Shown piece by piece: positions 47,437-59,694 of a DNA stretch of 64,000 nt (positions are counted from its first letter, which is position 1; every line of letters begins with the position of its first letter). The stretch covers positions 61,643,006 to 61,707,005 of the forward strand of contig NC_080080.1 of assembly GCF_949987535.1 (NCBI RefSeq), in the 5' to 3' direction. The DNA is from Balaenoptera acutorostrata. Lineage: Eukaryota > Chordata > Mammalia > Artiodactyla > Balaenopteridae. A program made the translations under genes and the position numbers. The notes under the pieces were generated by a model. That model was not told the origin of the DNA. It ran no database searches and was given only the letters and a program-made list of their open reading frames with translations.

Positions 47437-47486
<50 letters not shown>
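47437..47486. repeat. (TA)25 microsatellite
   Basis: Perfect TA array of about 50 bp followed by related TATA/TACATGTATA sequence to about 47,530. The 145-codon minus-strand frame through it (alternating Tyr-Ile) is an artefact. Confidence 0.97.
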
Positions 47487-47487
<1 letters not shown>

Positions 47488-47819
47488 CTGTATATATAAC
47501 TACATGTATATGCATATATAACAATATACATAGCTTATTTGAATAATACACATATATAGTACAGCAATTCAAGTCTGACCATGGGACATTTCTTCCAGTT
47601 TGTAAGATCCTGTATGAGTCAGTTACATAACACATCAGAGAAATAGAACAAACTGTTCCTTTCACCAGTGTCTTTTTACAGGCAAACACAAACACACAGC
47701 TGTATTCACCTACCAAGATGCTCCCAGAAAATTGGGAAAATTCATTGTGATGCTGAACTCTACTGATCATGCATAATACAGCAAAGAGGGGACCTAAAGA
47801 GCATCTGCTTCCAGCTATG
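47487..47819. other. no recognisable feature
   Basis: Unassigned DNA between the TA array and the old L1. Confidence 0.5.
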
Positions 47820-49075
47820 ATGAAATAATTGATACTGGACTAGGTATCTCATCCATATCTAAAAATTCACATAAAAAATGTATCACATATCTGAAGGTAA
47901 AGGTTCAATCTATAAAATTTCTAAAAGAAAATGTAAGGAAAATTATTTGCAACCATGGAGTAGGCAAGGGCACTCAAAGCACTAACCATAAAAGAAAAAA
48001 TGTTTTGGATTTTTTAAATTAAAAACGTTTGCTCTTCAAAAATGATAAAGTTAAAAAGCATGATATAGACTGGGAGAAAATACTCAAAATATATATATCT
48101 GACAAAAGACTGATACCCTAAATATATGTAATTTCTACAAGTCAGAACTAAGAGGACAACCCAGGTGAAAAGAAAAAATTGGCCAAATTATTTTAACAGA
48201 CACCTCATCAAAGATGATATATGAAATGCCAGTAAGCACATGAAAAGATGCTAAATATTTTAATTATGAAGAAAATGCCTTTAGACCAAAATGAGGTGTC
48301 AATACATACCCACTAAAATGGCAAAAACTTAAAATACTGACAGTACAAAGTATTGGTAAGAATGTGAAGCAACATGAATGCTCACATGCTGGGAATAACA
48401 AATGGTACAACCATTTTGTACCATTTTGGGGAATAACAAATGGTACAACCATTTGGAGAACTGTTTGATAGTTTCTTATATAAGGTTGAGAATATGTTTC
48501 CCAAATGACCCAGAAATTCCACTTCTAGGTATTACAAATAAATAAATAAATGAATATAAATGTTGACAAAATATTTGTACATAACTGTTGTTGGTACTCT
48601 TATCCATAATAGTCAAAAACTAATATAACCCATATGTCCATAAACAGGTGAATGAATAAACAAATTGTGGTGTATTCATACAAGGGAATGCTCCTCAGTT
48701 ATTAAAGGACTACTGACACAAGCAACAACATGAGTGAATCTCCAAAATACTATGCTGAGCAAAAAAGTTGGATATAAAGGAGTACACACTTCATGAACCC
48801 ACTTATATGAAGTTCTAGGGCAGGAAAAACTCATCTCTAGTAACAGAAATCAATGGTTGCATGAGGTGGAGGCAAAGGATGGGGATTAGCTACAAAGTGT
48901 TGTAGGGAACGTTTGGGGGAGATAGAAATGTTAGTAACTTGATCATGATGTTTGTGTCACTGGTGTATATATGCTAGGTATACATTTGTTAAAAACAGAT
49001 CAAACTATACACTTAAATTGAGCGCATTTTTGGTATGTAAAATAGGACTTAAAGTCAATTTTAAAAGTTAGCAAA
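47820..49075 (+). mobile_element. old L1 LINE, ORF2 end and 3' UTR
   Basis: Degenerate ORF2 C-terminal region: 'ACTGGGAGAAAATACTCAAA', 'GAAAAGATGCTAAATATT', 'ACCCACTAAAATGGC', 'AAATGACCCAGAAATTCCAC' and 'ATAAACAGGTGAATGAATAAA'. The L1 3' end near 49,070 is 'ATTTTTGGTATGTAAAATAG'. Many stops. An internal 38-bp tandem duplication lies at 48,391-48,454. Confidence 0.82.
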
Positions 49076-49699
49076 GAAAAGTGAATAAGAAAGGACTAGG
49101 AATAAATCTTCAGACATGACAAAGAGTTACCATTCTGCTGCATATTAGACACTTGATAAATATGTATTAAATGCATTTATTGCATAACTATCTGGAGTGT
49201 AAGCAAAGCAACCACTATATCTCAAATTTTATAGACTGAGATGAAGACATAGTGATTTAGGGAGACACAAAATTAGTCAAAGAGAAACTTTTCAAAGGTC
49301 ACAAGGCCAATAAGTTCTATTTCTACCAGAATTCAAGCAATTCCAAATACAGTGATGTTTCTATATAATTATCTACACAATTCAAATCCAGTTATAAGTA
49401 ATTAATTTCATGGAGTTACCAAAATACTTACTCTGATATTGTGTTTAAAAAGAATATTGTTTGAATAAGTCAGTTCTGGGCCTTTGAAATCTTTCATTAT
49501 AAAAAGCACATTTAAGAGAATGGTGTTTGACAAATTGCAATTTTTAATGATAGGCCCACACTGTGAATAGTTAAACATTGAATATTTTAAATAGTTAATA
49601 GAATTGTGCATTATAAAGGTTAAAATAAACTCATACTCATCCCCAGACAACACTTGAAAGTTTTCATATTTAACTTAACATAATAGAAAGTGAGAACAT
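49076..49699. other. no recognisable feature
   Basis: Unassigned AT-rich DNA upstream of the full-length L1. Confidence 0.5.
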
Positions 49700-49711
49700 A
49701 AAAATGAAGAT
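49700..49711. repeat. L1 target-site duplication, left
   Basis: AAAAATGAAGAT, identical to 56,821-56,832. It fixes the ends of the full-length L1. Confidence 0.88.
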
Positions 49712-51678
49712 GTTAGACCATAGGAGGGACCTTCAAGATGGCGGAGGAATAAGACGTGGAGATCACCCTCCTCCCTACACATACATCAAAAATACATCTA
49801 CATATGGAACAACTCCTACTGAACACCTACTGAATGCTGGCAGAAGACCTCAGACTTCCCAAAAGGCAAGAAAATACCCACATACCTGGGGAGGGCAAAA
49901 GAAAAAAGAAAAAACAGAGACAAAAAAATAGGGATGGAACCTGCACCTCTGGGAGGGAGCTGTGAAGGAGGAAAAGTTTCCACACACTAGGAAGCCCCTT
50001 CAGTGGCAGAGAAGGGGGCTGGGCAGCAAGAGGAAGCTTCAGAGACACAGAGGAGAGCACTGCAACAGGGGTGCAGAGGGCACAGCGGAGAGATTCCCGC
50101 ACAGAGGATCAGTGCTGACCAGCACTCACCAGCCTGAGAGGCTTGTCTGCTCACCTGCCGTGGTGGGTGGGAACTGGAAGCTGAGGCTTGGGCTTCAGAG
50201 GTCAAATCTCAGGGAGACGACTGGGGCTGGCTACGTGAACACAGCCTGAAGGGGGCTAGTGCACCACATCTAGCCAGAAGGGAGTTGGGGAGAAAGTCTG
50301 GACCTACCTAAGAGGCAAGAGACCATTGTTTCAGGATGTGTGAGGAGAGGGGATTCAGAGCACCACCTAAACGAGCTTCAGAGATGGGCATGACCCGTGG
50401 CTATCAGCTTGGACCCCAGAGATGGGTATGAAATACTAATGCTGCTGCTGCAGCCACCAAGAATCCTGTGTGCAAGCACAGGTCACTATCCACATGCCAC
50501 ACCGCCCCCAGGATCCTGTACAGCCTGCCACTGCCAGGGTCCCGTGATCCAGGGACAACTTCGCTGGGAGAACACACAGCATGCCCCAGGCTGTTGCAAT
50601 GTCATGCCAGCCTCTGCCACTGCAGGCTTACCCTTCATTCCAATTATAACTACCATTCCCTCCCCTCCCACTGGACTGAATGAGCAAGAGCCCCCTAATT
50701 AGTTGCACTTTAACCCCCACTTGTCTGGGTGGGGAAGAGATGCCTGAGGGTGACCTACATGCAGAGGTGGGTCCAAAACCAAAGCTGAACCCCAGGAGCT
50801 GTGTAAACAAAGAATAGAATGGGAAATTTCTCTGTGCAGCTTCAGGAGCAGCAGATTAAATACCCACAATCAACTTGATGTACCCTGCCTCTGAATAGAC
50901 AATGAATCGTCCCAAAATTCTGGCAGTGGATTTTGGGAGCAACAGTAGACTTGGGGTTTGCTGTCTGTGACTGATTTGTTTCTGACTTTTATGTTTATCT
51001 TAATTTAGTGTTTAGCATTTGTTATCACTGGTGGATTTGTTTATTGGTTTGGTTTCTCTCTTCCTTTTTATATTATTCTTATTTTTTGATCTTTTTATTT
51101 TAATAATTTTTTTCTTTTTCAATTTTTTGTATTTTTTTTTCTTTCTGTTTTTTTTCCTTTTTTTTTTTTTTTTTTTTGAGCAGTATGGCTGATAGGGTCT
51201 TGGTGCTCCAGCCTGGTTTCTGGCCTGAGCCTCTGAGGTGGAAGAGCCGAGATCAGGACATTGGAACCACCAGAGACCTCCTGGCCCAATGTAATATCAA
51301 TTGGCGAGAGTGCTCCCAGAGAGCTCCATCTCAACACTAAGACCCAGCTCCACTCAATGACCAGGAAACACCAGTGCTGGATGACCCATGCCAAACAACT
51401 AGGAAGAAAGGAACACAACCCCACCCATTAGCAGAGATGCTGCCTAAAATCATACTAAGTTCACAGACACCCCAAAACAGACCACCAGATGTGGCCCTGC
51501 CCACCAGAAAGATAAGATCCAGCCCCACCCACCAGAACAAGGCACCAGACCCCTCCACCAGGAAGCCTACAAAAGCCACTGAATCAACCTCACCCACTGA
51601 GGAGAGACACCAAAACAATGGGAACTATGAACCTGCAGCCTGCGAAAAGGAGACCCGAAACATAGTAAGTTAAACAAA
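49712..51678 (+). promoter_or_regulatory. L1 5' UTR / internal promoter region
   Basis: About 2 kb, GC-richer than the surroundings in its first 1.2 kb, with no L1-like protein frame. The L1 5' UTR carries the internal RNA polymerase II promoter. The distal part has a long T-rich tract (51,040-51,178) and then a C/A-rich stretch. Frames here on either strand (for example 51,119-51,424 minus) have repetitive, low-information composition. Confidence 0.85.
49734..49744 (+). promoter_or_regulatory. YY1-type site of the L1 promoter
   Basis: CAAGATGGCGG lies 22 bp from the inferred L1 start. The same motif near the 5' end of human L1 binds YY1 and positions transcription initiation. Its presence shows that the 5' end is essentially complete. 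Confidence 0.8.
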
Positions 51679-52570
51679 ATGAGAAGACAGAGAAATATGG
51701 AGCAGATGAAGGAGCAAGGTAAAAACCCACCTGACCAAACAAATGAAGAGGAAATAGGCAGTCTACCTGAAAAAAATTCAGAGTAATGATAGTAAAGATG
51801 TTCCAAAATCTCAGAAATGGAATGGAGAAAATACAAGAAACGTTTCACAAGGACCTAGAAGAACTAAAGAAGAAACAAACAATGATGAACAACACAGTAA
51901 ATGAAATAAAAAATTCTCTAGAAGGAATCAATAGCGGAATAACTGAGGCAGAAGAACGGATAAGTGACCAGGAAGATAAAATAGTGGAAATAACTACTGC
52001 AGAGCAGAATAAAGAAAAAAGAATGAAAAGAATTGAGGACAGTCTCAGAGACCTCTGGGACAACATTAAATGCACCAACATTCGAATTATAGGGGTCCCA
52101 GAAGAAGAAGAGAAAAAGAAAGGGACTGAGAAAATACTTGAAGAGATTATAGTTGAAAACTTACCTAATATGGGAAAGGAAATAGTTAATCAAGTTCAGG
52201 AAGCACAGAGAATCCCATACAGGATAAATCCAAGGAAAAACACGCCAAGACACATATTAATCAAACTATCAAAAATTAAATACAAAGAAAAAATATTAAA
52301 AGCAGCAAAGGAAAAGCAATAAACAACATACAAGGGAATCCCCATAAGGTTAACGCTGATCTTTCAGCAGAAACTCTGTAAGCCAGAAGAGAGTGGCAGG
52401 ACATATGTAAAGTGATGAAAGGGAAAAACCTACAACCAAGATTACTCTACACAGTAAGGATCTCATTCAGATTCGACGGAGAAATTAAAACCTTTACAGA
52501 CAAGCAAAAGCTAACAGAATTCAACATCACCAAACCAGCTTTACAACAAATGCTGAAGGAACTTCTCTAG
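51679..52570 (+). pseudogene. L1 ORF1 pseudogene
   Basis: ORF1p is the RNA-binding chaperone of L1, acting as a coiled-coil trimer with its own RNA in the cytoplasmic RNP. The start ATG is at 51,679 (MRRQRNMEQMKEQ). A 1-bp loss in an A-run at about 51,770-51,777 shifts the frame, and 178 residues can be read from 51,786. These include a Glu/Lys-rich coiled coil (about residues 10-85) and the RRM core starting NIRIIGVPEEEE (about residue 97). Codon 179 is TAA (52,320-52,322). A further shift follows near 52,325-52,360, then another TAA at 52,379-52,381 in the frame that carries the C-terminal domain and ends with TAG at 52,568-52,570. A functional protein is not possible. Confidence 0.93.
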
Positions 52571-52628
52571 GCAGGAAACACAAGAGAAGGAAAAGATCTA
52601 CAATAACAAATTCAAAACAATTGAGAAA

Positions 52629-55600
52629 ATGGTAATAGGAAGATAGATATCACTAATTACCTTAAAGGTAAATGGATTAAATGCCCCAACCAAAAGACAT
52701 AGACTGGCTGAATGGATACAAAAATAAGACCCATATATATGCTGTCTACAAGAGACCCACTTCAGACCTAGGGACACATACAGACTGAAAGTGAGGGGAT
52801 GGAAAAAGATATTCCATGCAAATGGAAATCAAAAGAAAGCTGGCTTACAATTCTTATATCAGACACAATAGACTTTAAAATAAGAACTATTACAAGAGAC
52901 AAAGAAAGACCCTACATTATGATCAAGGGATCCATCCAAGAAAAAAGATATAACAATAGTAAATATTTAGGCACCCAACATAGGATCACCTCAATACATA
53001 AGGCAAATGCTAACAGCCATAAAAGGGGAAATCGAGAGTAACACAATCATAGTAGGGGACTTTAACACCCCACTTTCACCAATGGACATATCATCCAAAA
53101 TGAAAATAAATAAGGAAACACACGTTTTAAATGACACATTAAACAAGATGGACTGAATTGAAATTTATAGGACATTCTATCCAAAACAACAGAATACACT
53201 TTCTTCTCAAGTGCTCATGGAACATTCTCCATGATAGATCATATCTTGGGTCACAAATCAATCCTTATAAATTTAAGAAAATTGAAATTGTATCAATTAT
53301 CTGACCACAACTCTAGAGACTAGATATCAATTACAGGAAAAAGAAAACTGTAATAAATACGCACACATGCAGGCTAAACAATATGCTACCAAATAACCAA
53401 GAGATCACTGAAAAACACAAAGAGGAAATCAAAAAATACCTAGAAACAAATGACAATGAAAACACGACCAAGCAAAACCTATGGTATGCAGCAAAAACAT
53501 ATCTAACAGGGAAGTTTATAACAATACAATCCTACTTCAAGAAACAAGAAATATCTCAAATAAACAACCTAACCTTACACCTAAAGCATTTAGAGAAAGA
53601 AAAAAAAAAAAACCCAAAGTTAGCAAAAGGAAAGAAATCATAAGGATCAGAACAGAAATAAAGGGAAAAGAAATGAAGGAAACAATAGCAAAGATCAATA
53701 AAACTAAAAGCTGGTTCTTTGAGAAGATAAACAAAATTGATAAACTGTTAGCCAGACTCATCAAGAAAAAAAGGGAGAAGACTCAAATCAATAGAATTAG
53801 AAATGAAAAAGAAGTAACAACTGACACTGCAGAAATACAAAGGATCATGAGAGATTATTACAAGCAACTATATTCCAATAAAATGGACAACCTGGAAGAA
53901 ATGGACAAATTCCTTGAAAAGCACAACCTTCTGAAACTGAAACAGGAAGAAATAGAAAATATAAACAGACCAATCATAAACACTGAAATTGAAACTGTGA
54001 TTAAACATTTTCCAACAAATGAAAGCCCAGGCCCATTTGGCTTCATGGGCGAATTCTATCAAACATTTAGAGAAGAGCTAACACCTATTCTCAAGCTCTT
54101 CCAAAATTTAGCAGAGGGAGGAACACTCCCAAATTCATTCTACGAGACCACCATCACCCTGATACCACAACCAGACAAAGATGACACAAAGAAAGAAAAC
54201 TATAGGCCAACATCACTGATGAACATAGATGCAAAAATCCTCAACAAAATACTAGTAAACAGAATACAACAGCACATTAAAAGGATCATACACCATGATC
54301 AATTGCGGTTTATCCAAGGAATGCAAGGAGTCTTCAATATATGCAAATCAATCAATGTGATACACCATATTAACAAATTGAAGGAGAAAAACCATATGAT
54401 CATCTCAATAGATGCAGAAAAAACCTTTGACAAAATAAACACACATTTATGATAAAAACGCTCCAGAAAGTAGGCATAGAGAGAACTTACCTCAACTTAA
54501 TAAAGGCCATATATGACAAACCAACAGGCAACATCTTTCTCAATGGTGAAAAACTGAAACCATTTCCACTAAGATCAGGAACAAGACAAGGTTGTCCACT
54601 CTCACCACTATTATTCAACATAGTTTTGGAAGTTTTAGACACAGCAATTAGAGAAGAAAAAGAAATAAAAGGAATCCAAATCGGAAAAGAAGAAGTAAAG
54701 CCGTCACTGTTTGCAGATGACATGGTACTATACGTAGAGAATCCTAAAGATGCTACCAGAAAAGTACTAGAGCTAATCAACGAATTTGGTAAAGTAGCAG
54801 GATACAAAATAAATGCACAGAAATCTCTTGCATTCCTATCCACTAATGATGAAAAATCTGAAAGAGAAATTAAGGAAACACTCCCATTTACCATTGCAAC
54901 TAAAAGAATAAAATACCTAGGAATAAACCTACCTAAAGAGACAAGAGACCTGTATTCAGAACACTATAAGACACAGATGAAAGAAATTAAAGATGATACA
55001 AACAGATGGATAGATATACCCTGTTCTTGGATTGGAAGAATCAGCAATGTGAAAATGACTATACTACCCAAAGCTATCTACAGATTCAGTGCAATCCCTA
55101 TCAAACTACCAATGGCATTTTTCATAGAACTAGAACAAAAAATTTCACAATTTGTATGGAAACACAAAAGCCCCTGAATAGCCAAAACAATCTTGAGAAA
55201 GAAAAACCGAGCTGGAGGAATCAGGCTCCCTGACTTCAGACTATACTACAAAGCTACAGTCATCAAGACAGTATGGTACTGGCACAAAAACGGAAATGTA
55301 GATCAATGGAACAGGATAGAAAGCCCAGAGATAAACCCACGCACATATGGTCACCTTATCTTTGATAAAGGAGGCAAGAATATACAATGGAGAAAAGACA
55401 GCCCCTTCAATAAGTGGTGCTGGGAAAACTGGACAGCTACATGTAAGAGAATGAAATTAGAACACTCCCTAACACTCTACACAAAACTAAACTCAAAATG
55501 GATAAAAGACCTAAATGTAAGGCCAGACACTATAAAACTCTGAGAGGAAAACATAGGCAGAACACTGTATGACATAAATCACAACAAGATCCTTTTTGAC

Positions 55601-56332
55601 CCACCTCCTAGAGAAATGGAAATAAAAACAAAAATAAACAAATGGGACCTAATGAAACTTAAATGTTTTTGCACAGCAAAGGAAACTTTAAACAAGGTGA
55701 AAAGACAACCCTCAGAATGGAAAAAAATGTATTGGCAAACGAAGCAACTGACAAAGGATTAATCTCCAAAATATACAAGCAGCTCAGGCAGCTCAATATC
55801 AAAAAAAAAAGCCCCAGACAACCCAATCCAAAAATGGGCAGAAGACCTGCATAGACATTTCTCCAAAGAAGATATACATATTTCCAACAAACACATGAAA
55901 GGATGCTCAACATCACTAATCATTAGAGAAATGCAAACCAAAACCACAATGAGATATCACCTCACACCAGTCAGAATGGCCATCATCAAAAAATCTAAAA
56001 GCAATCAATGCTGGAGAGGGTGTAGAGAAAAGGGAACCCTCTTGCACTGTTTGTGGGAATGTAAATCGATACAGTCACTATGGAGAATAGTTTGGAGACT
56101 CCTTAAAAAACTAAAAATCAAACTACCATATGACCCAACAATCCCACTACTGGGCATATACCCTGAGAAAACCATAATTGAAAAAGAGTCATGTACCACT
56201 ATGTTCATTGCAGCTCTATTTACAATAGCCAGGACATGGAAGCAACCTAAGTTTCCATCGACAGATGAATGGATAAAGAAGATGTGGCACACATATACAA
56301 TTGAAAAAGAAATGAAATTGAGTTATTTGTAG
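52629..56332 (+). pseudogene. L1 ORF2 pseudogene (endonuclease-reverse transcriptase)
   Basis: ORF2p nicks genomic DNA (APE-type endonuclease) and reverse-transcribes L1 RNA at the nick. The likely ATG is at 52,629; codon 6 is already TAG (52,644-52,646). Endonuclease motifs VNGLNAP, QETH (52,749-52,760) and the catalytic SDH (53,300-53,308) remain but lie in different frames. The reverse transcriptase is readable in two pieces: 53,481-54,452 (includes [11 protein letters not shown] with motif A Asp at 54,411) and, after a frameshift at about 54,449, 54,449-55,177 with the FADD active site at 54,710-54,721. Later breaks are TGA at 55,175 and 55,541. The Cys/His knuckle (CWRGC...HC..EC) is readable in 55,895-56,332. 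A small deletion near 56,302 removes codons before the end. About 40 codons short of the usual ~1,275. Confidence 0.96.
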
Positions 56333-56820
56333 TGAGGTGGATGGACCTAAAGTCTGTGATACAGAGTGAAGTAAGTCAGAAAGAGAAAAACAAATACGGT
56401 ATAGTAACACATATATATGGGATCTAAAAAAAAAAAAAAAAAAAAAAACGTTCTGATGAACCTAGGGGCAGGACAGGAATAAAGATGCAGATGTAGAGAA
56501 TGAACTTGAGGACATGGGGAGGGGGAAGGGTAAGCTGGGACGAAGTGAGAGAGTACCATTGACATATATTCCCTACCAAATGTAAAATAGCTAGCTAGTG
56601 GGAAGCAGCTGCATAGCACAGGGATATCAGCTCGGTGCTTTGTGACCTCCTAGAGGGGTGAGATAGGGTGGGTGGGAGGGGGACTCAAGAGGGAGGGGAT
56701 ATGGAGATATATGTATGCATATAGCTGATACACTTTGTATACAGCAGAAACTAACACAGCATTGTAAAGCAATTATACTCCAATAAAGATGTTAAAAAGT
56801 AAATTTTTAAAAATAGACCA
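56333..56820 (+). other. L1 3' UTR
   Basis: Starts after the ORF2 stop. Contains an internal A-run (56,427-56,448), a G-rich polypurine tract (about 56,516-56,532, GGGGAGGGGGAAGGG, typical of L1 3' UTRs and able to form a quadruplex) and the terminal 'CTCCAATAAAGATG' end. The last ~175 bp recur at 61,206-61,397. Confidence 0.9.
56782..56787 (+). terminator. L1 polyadenylation signal
   Basis: AATAAA about 35 bp before the TSD, followed by GATGTTAAAAAG and an A/T-rich degenerate tail. Confidence 0.88.
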
Positions 56821-56832
56821 AAAAATGAAGAT
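56821..56832. repeat. L1 target-site duplication, right
   Basis: AAAAATGAAGAT, perfect partner of 49,700-49,711. Confidence 0.88.
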
Positions 56833-59694
56833 TTTTCTGCTGTGATTAAGGAGCTTACAATCTAAAAGAGAATAAAAGGCATGTACACAAATAAATATTG
56901 TGCATGATTTATCAAACATTCTGGACTTTGAAGGGCACAAGTAGAAAATAACTTTATTCTTCCCCACCTGTGTGTTCACACCAGCTTTCCTGACCTGTTT
57001 TGCTAACAACTGGATGAAATTTGGGGCAGTTTCACATTTGATTCATTTATGTCCAGGTAAATAAAAATCAGTTTAGTCTAATTATTAAATAAGTTTTTAA
57101 GTAACCCATAAAGGCTGATTGTGAAATTAGATGCATGTTAATGAGAGATCTTACCTCATCTCAAGATTTACTAGTAATTTCAAGGAGATAAACAACCACA
57201 AGACATAAAGCAGAGAGAACTCTGCAGATTGAGGGTGCCTCTCCATGTCCTCTCCTATATCAAAAATACACCTCTGGCCTAGAATAATCGAAGAGGTCTC
57301 AAATATACAGCTGGGAGCATTTAAATCATGAAATATTGTCATTTCCTACCCCAGAGGGTTGTATAGCTTATATGACATTCTTCATGGAGACATGCCTCAC
57401 AAATTCATAGATTCCAGGTTTATTTATTATAAATAAACAACTCTGTGGGCTAATTCTTTTCTTGCCCCTGATGACACCTGAAGCAAGTTTTATCACTTTT
57501 GTCTTGAATAATTAATAGTCCTCTCCTCATTGTATTCATATTAACAGTCTCAGTTTGGTAATTAAAATGTCCAGTCCAGTGTAGTAATCAAAATTCTGAA
57601 CTGTCAACAGTTGAGGTCTTCCCTCATCTAGCTTAGTGCTACCACAATTTGGAAAGTTAGCAGAGGAGGAGGTCTTCCCTTAGCTAGTGGCTTTACTGAG
57701 ATTCACTCTCAAGTCACAGTATCCAGTCCTTCCTGGGGCTCAGGGAGAGAGGGACAAGGAGAAATGACCCTCTCCCCCCAGGCTTGTGTGGGCAGTTGGT
57801 ACTGTCATCGAAAATCATCCATGTACTTTAGGTTTCATATACTCAGGGTTGACTATTTCTTCTGGACTCTTCACTGGGTTTCTCAGAGCTTACCCCGTTA
57901 GATATCTCCAATTGCAATTTCCATGATGCAGACGACTCTTTTCCTTCCAGCAGCTGAAACTTTGAATCTTCCCAGTGATCTTCGTCGATGAAAAAGTATT
58001 CCCCTCAATGTCTCTCTCCCATGGGTCTACTTGGCTTAAGGAAAAGTTTACACAAACTTCCTGCAAATATGAAGGTGCAGTTGGCTTGCAAGGCAGTCTT
58101 CTTTCCCTTTGTCTTTGCTGCCAAACAGGTGCTTTGCCTACGTTCTTTTTGCCTTTAGAATTCTCTTGTCAAGAGTCAGACACCAGTTCCCTAAACTTCA
58201 GGGATATAAATAAACTTTAAAGTTCTACTCACTGGCTTCAGGTAAGAGTAAAGTATCTTACTCCCCTTTCTTACTAAAGAATAATTTTTTCTAAAGGTGT
58301 CCTCTGTCAATCCTTTAACCCCATACAGTAAATTAAAGTGGCTGATTACTAACATTAACAGAACTGCTTTCTCAAATTCTTAACTCATCCGGAACTTCTA
58401 TGGAGGTGAGGTGACTTGGCAAGGATTATATGTTTTTAACCCCTGAAGCCCCAGCTAATGTTAAAAAAAGAGCTTCAAGATACACACACACATACACACC
58501 TACACGTGTGTTACTCTTAACATTTTACTACACTATTAAGCAAGGTAGAAAGTAGTGTCATAAAAGTACAATTTAAGTGCACAGGAAACATTAATAAAGA
58601 TAAGGAAATAAACATTTCTTTTTAAATATTTTCAACAACATGGAAGTATCTATACATCATGTAGCAGTCCATCTCATGTTTCAGACCCTCCAATAGAATA
58701 TGATTTTTGATATTGGGCTAAATTATGCCTCTATAACGCTCATTGTTTATGGTTCTGCCTTTGGAAATCACACAAAACAAGTTGACATTTCAACCATAAG
58801 ATAGCCCTTCAAAATATGTACCATATTTCTATGAGTATTTCTCTTTTTGAGCTAAATACTATCCTCAATACTTTGTCATTTCTCAAAGTTATGGTTTTTG
58901 ACTTCCCTCAACATACCGTGTACTAACCTCTAAATCTATCAGGTTCTCTCAATGTTCCTACAAGTGATGTGTCTCATACTGGAAAAGTGTTTAACCTGAC
59001 AGAATTGTTCTAAATTTCTTAAAATGCAATAAAAATCATGCTTTCACTTTTTGTTAGATACATCACACAGTTAACCTTTTGAGCTTTTAGTTAACAAAAC
59101 CCCCTCAATTTATTTTGTAAAGTTTTGCTTATTAGGTAAAATATTTCCAAAATACTAATCCTATTTAATAAAGATAATGTTAAAATAAACAATACTAAAT
59201 GTCCATGTGACTTTGAGTTTCACCTTTCCAATATAGAGTTTTGTGCTGGTAAAACCATAGAATAAAACCTCCCAATATAGATTTTTAAAATAAGAAATAG
59301 GGGAAGGGCAGATGTTTCACCAGTTGACCTTCCCCTACCTGGACACTCAAGCACCCAATCCTGAACCACTGTACAGTACTTCAGAAAAGAGAAATCAAAT
59401 TATTGAAAAATAATGTTTTTTAGGATAAAATCTAGATCTTAAATAGGATATGAAGCTGATAAGAAACTAAAATACAAGAGCAGATTTATCTATTATATCA
59501 AAACAAATTATATGCAAATTAATATAGACAATGGGAATACGAAACTCCTAAGACACTTCCCTTAAGGGACTTAACATTATTTTTGAGAAGAGAAAATATA
59601 TGCCTCTAAGATAGTGTGTATTAATATTGTGTTGACAATTTTGCCAAATGAGTGAAAGGAGTTCTTTAGAAGTTCCAAAAAAAAAAAAAATTAC
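56833..59694. other. no recognisable gene or repeat family
   Basis: About 2.9 kb. A CA-rich microsatellite at 58,481-58,507 and a short 21-bp palindrome at about 57,419-57,439 (GTTTATTTAT arms). The block 57,560-58,230 is slightly GC-richer and could be an unrecognised LTR or unique DNA. An 81-codon plus frame (57,975-58,220) has no recognisable domain. Confidence 0.4.

Larger units (their letters stand above)
49712..56820 (+). mobile_element. full-length L1 retrotransposon, inactivated
   Basis: About 7.1 kb with every L1 part in order: 5' UTR (49,712-51,678) with a promoter-type motif at its start, ORF1 (51,679-52,570), a short intergenic gap, ORF2 (52,629-56,332) and a 3' UTR ending in AATAAAGATGTTAAAAA. 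Perfect 12-bp TSD. The ORF2 sequence and 3' UTR are those of cetartiodactyl L1s. Both ORFs carry frameshifts and nonsense codons, so the copy cannot mobilise itself. Because it is not 5'-truncated, it probably came from a young, active source at the time of insertion. Confidence 0.95.

Noticed and set aside
47333..47770. 145-codon minus-strand frame
   Set aside because: Its centre is the TA array read as alternating Tyr/Ile; the flanks have no recognisable protein features.
49704..51673. Several 60-101-codon frames on both strands in the L1 5' UTR
   Set aside because: They overlap each other in different frames, fall in non-coding L1 5' UTR and have low-information Pro/Ser/Thr-rich composition.
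53537..54894. Minus-strand frames opposite ORF2 (for example 54,487-54,894, 135 codons)
   Set aside because: They are antisense shadows of the reverse-transcriptase coding region.
57600..57700. Similar 'GAGGTCTTCCCT' stretches at 57,612 and 57,669 as a tandem repeat
   Set aside because: The similarity covers only about 20 bp with several mismatches, too little to claim a duplication.
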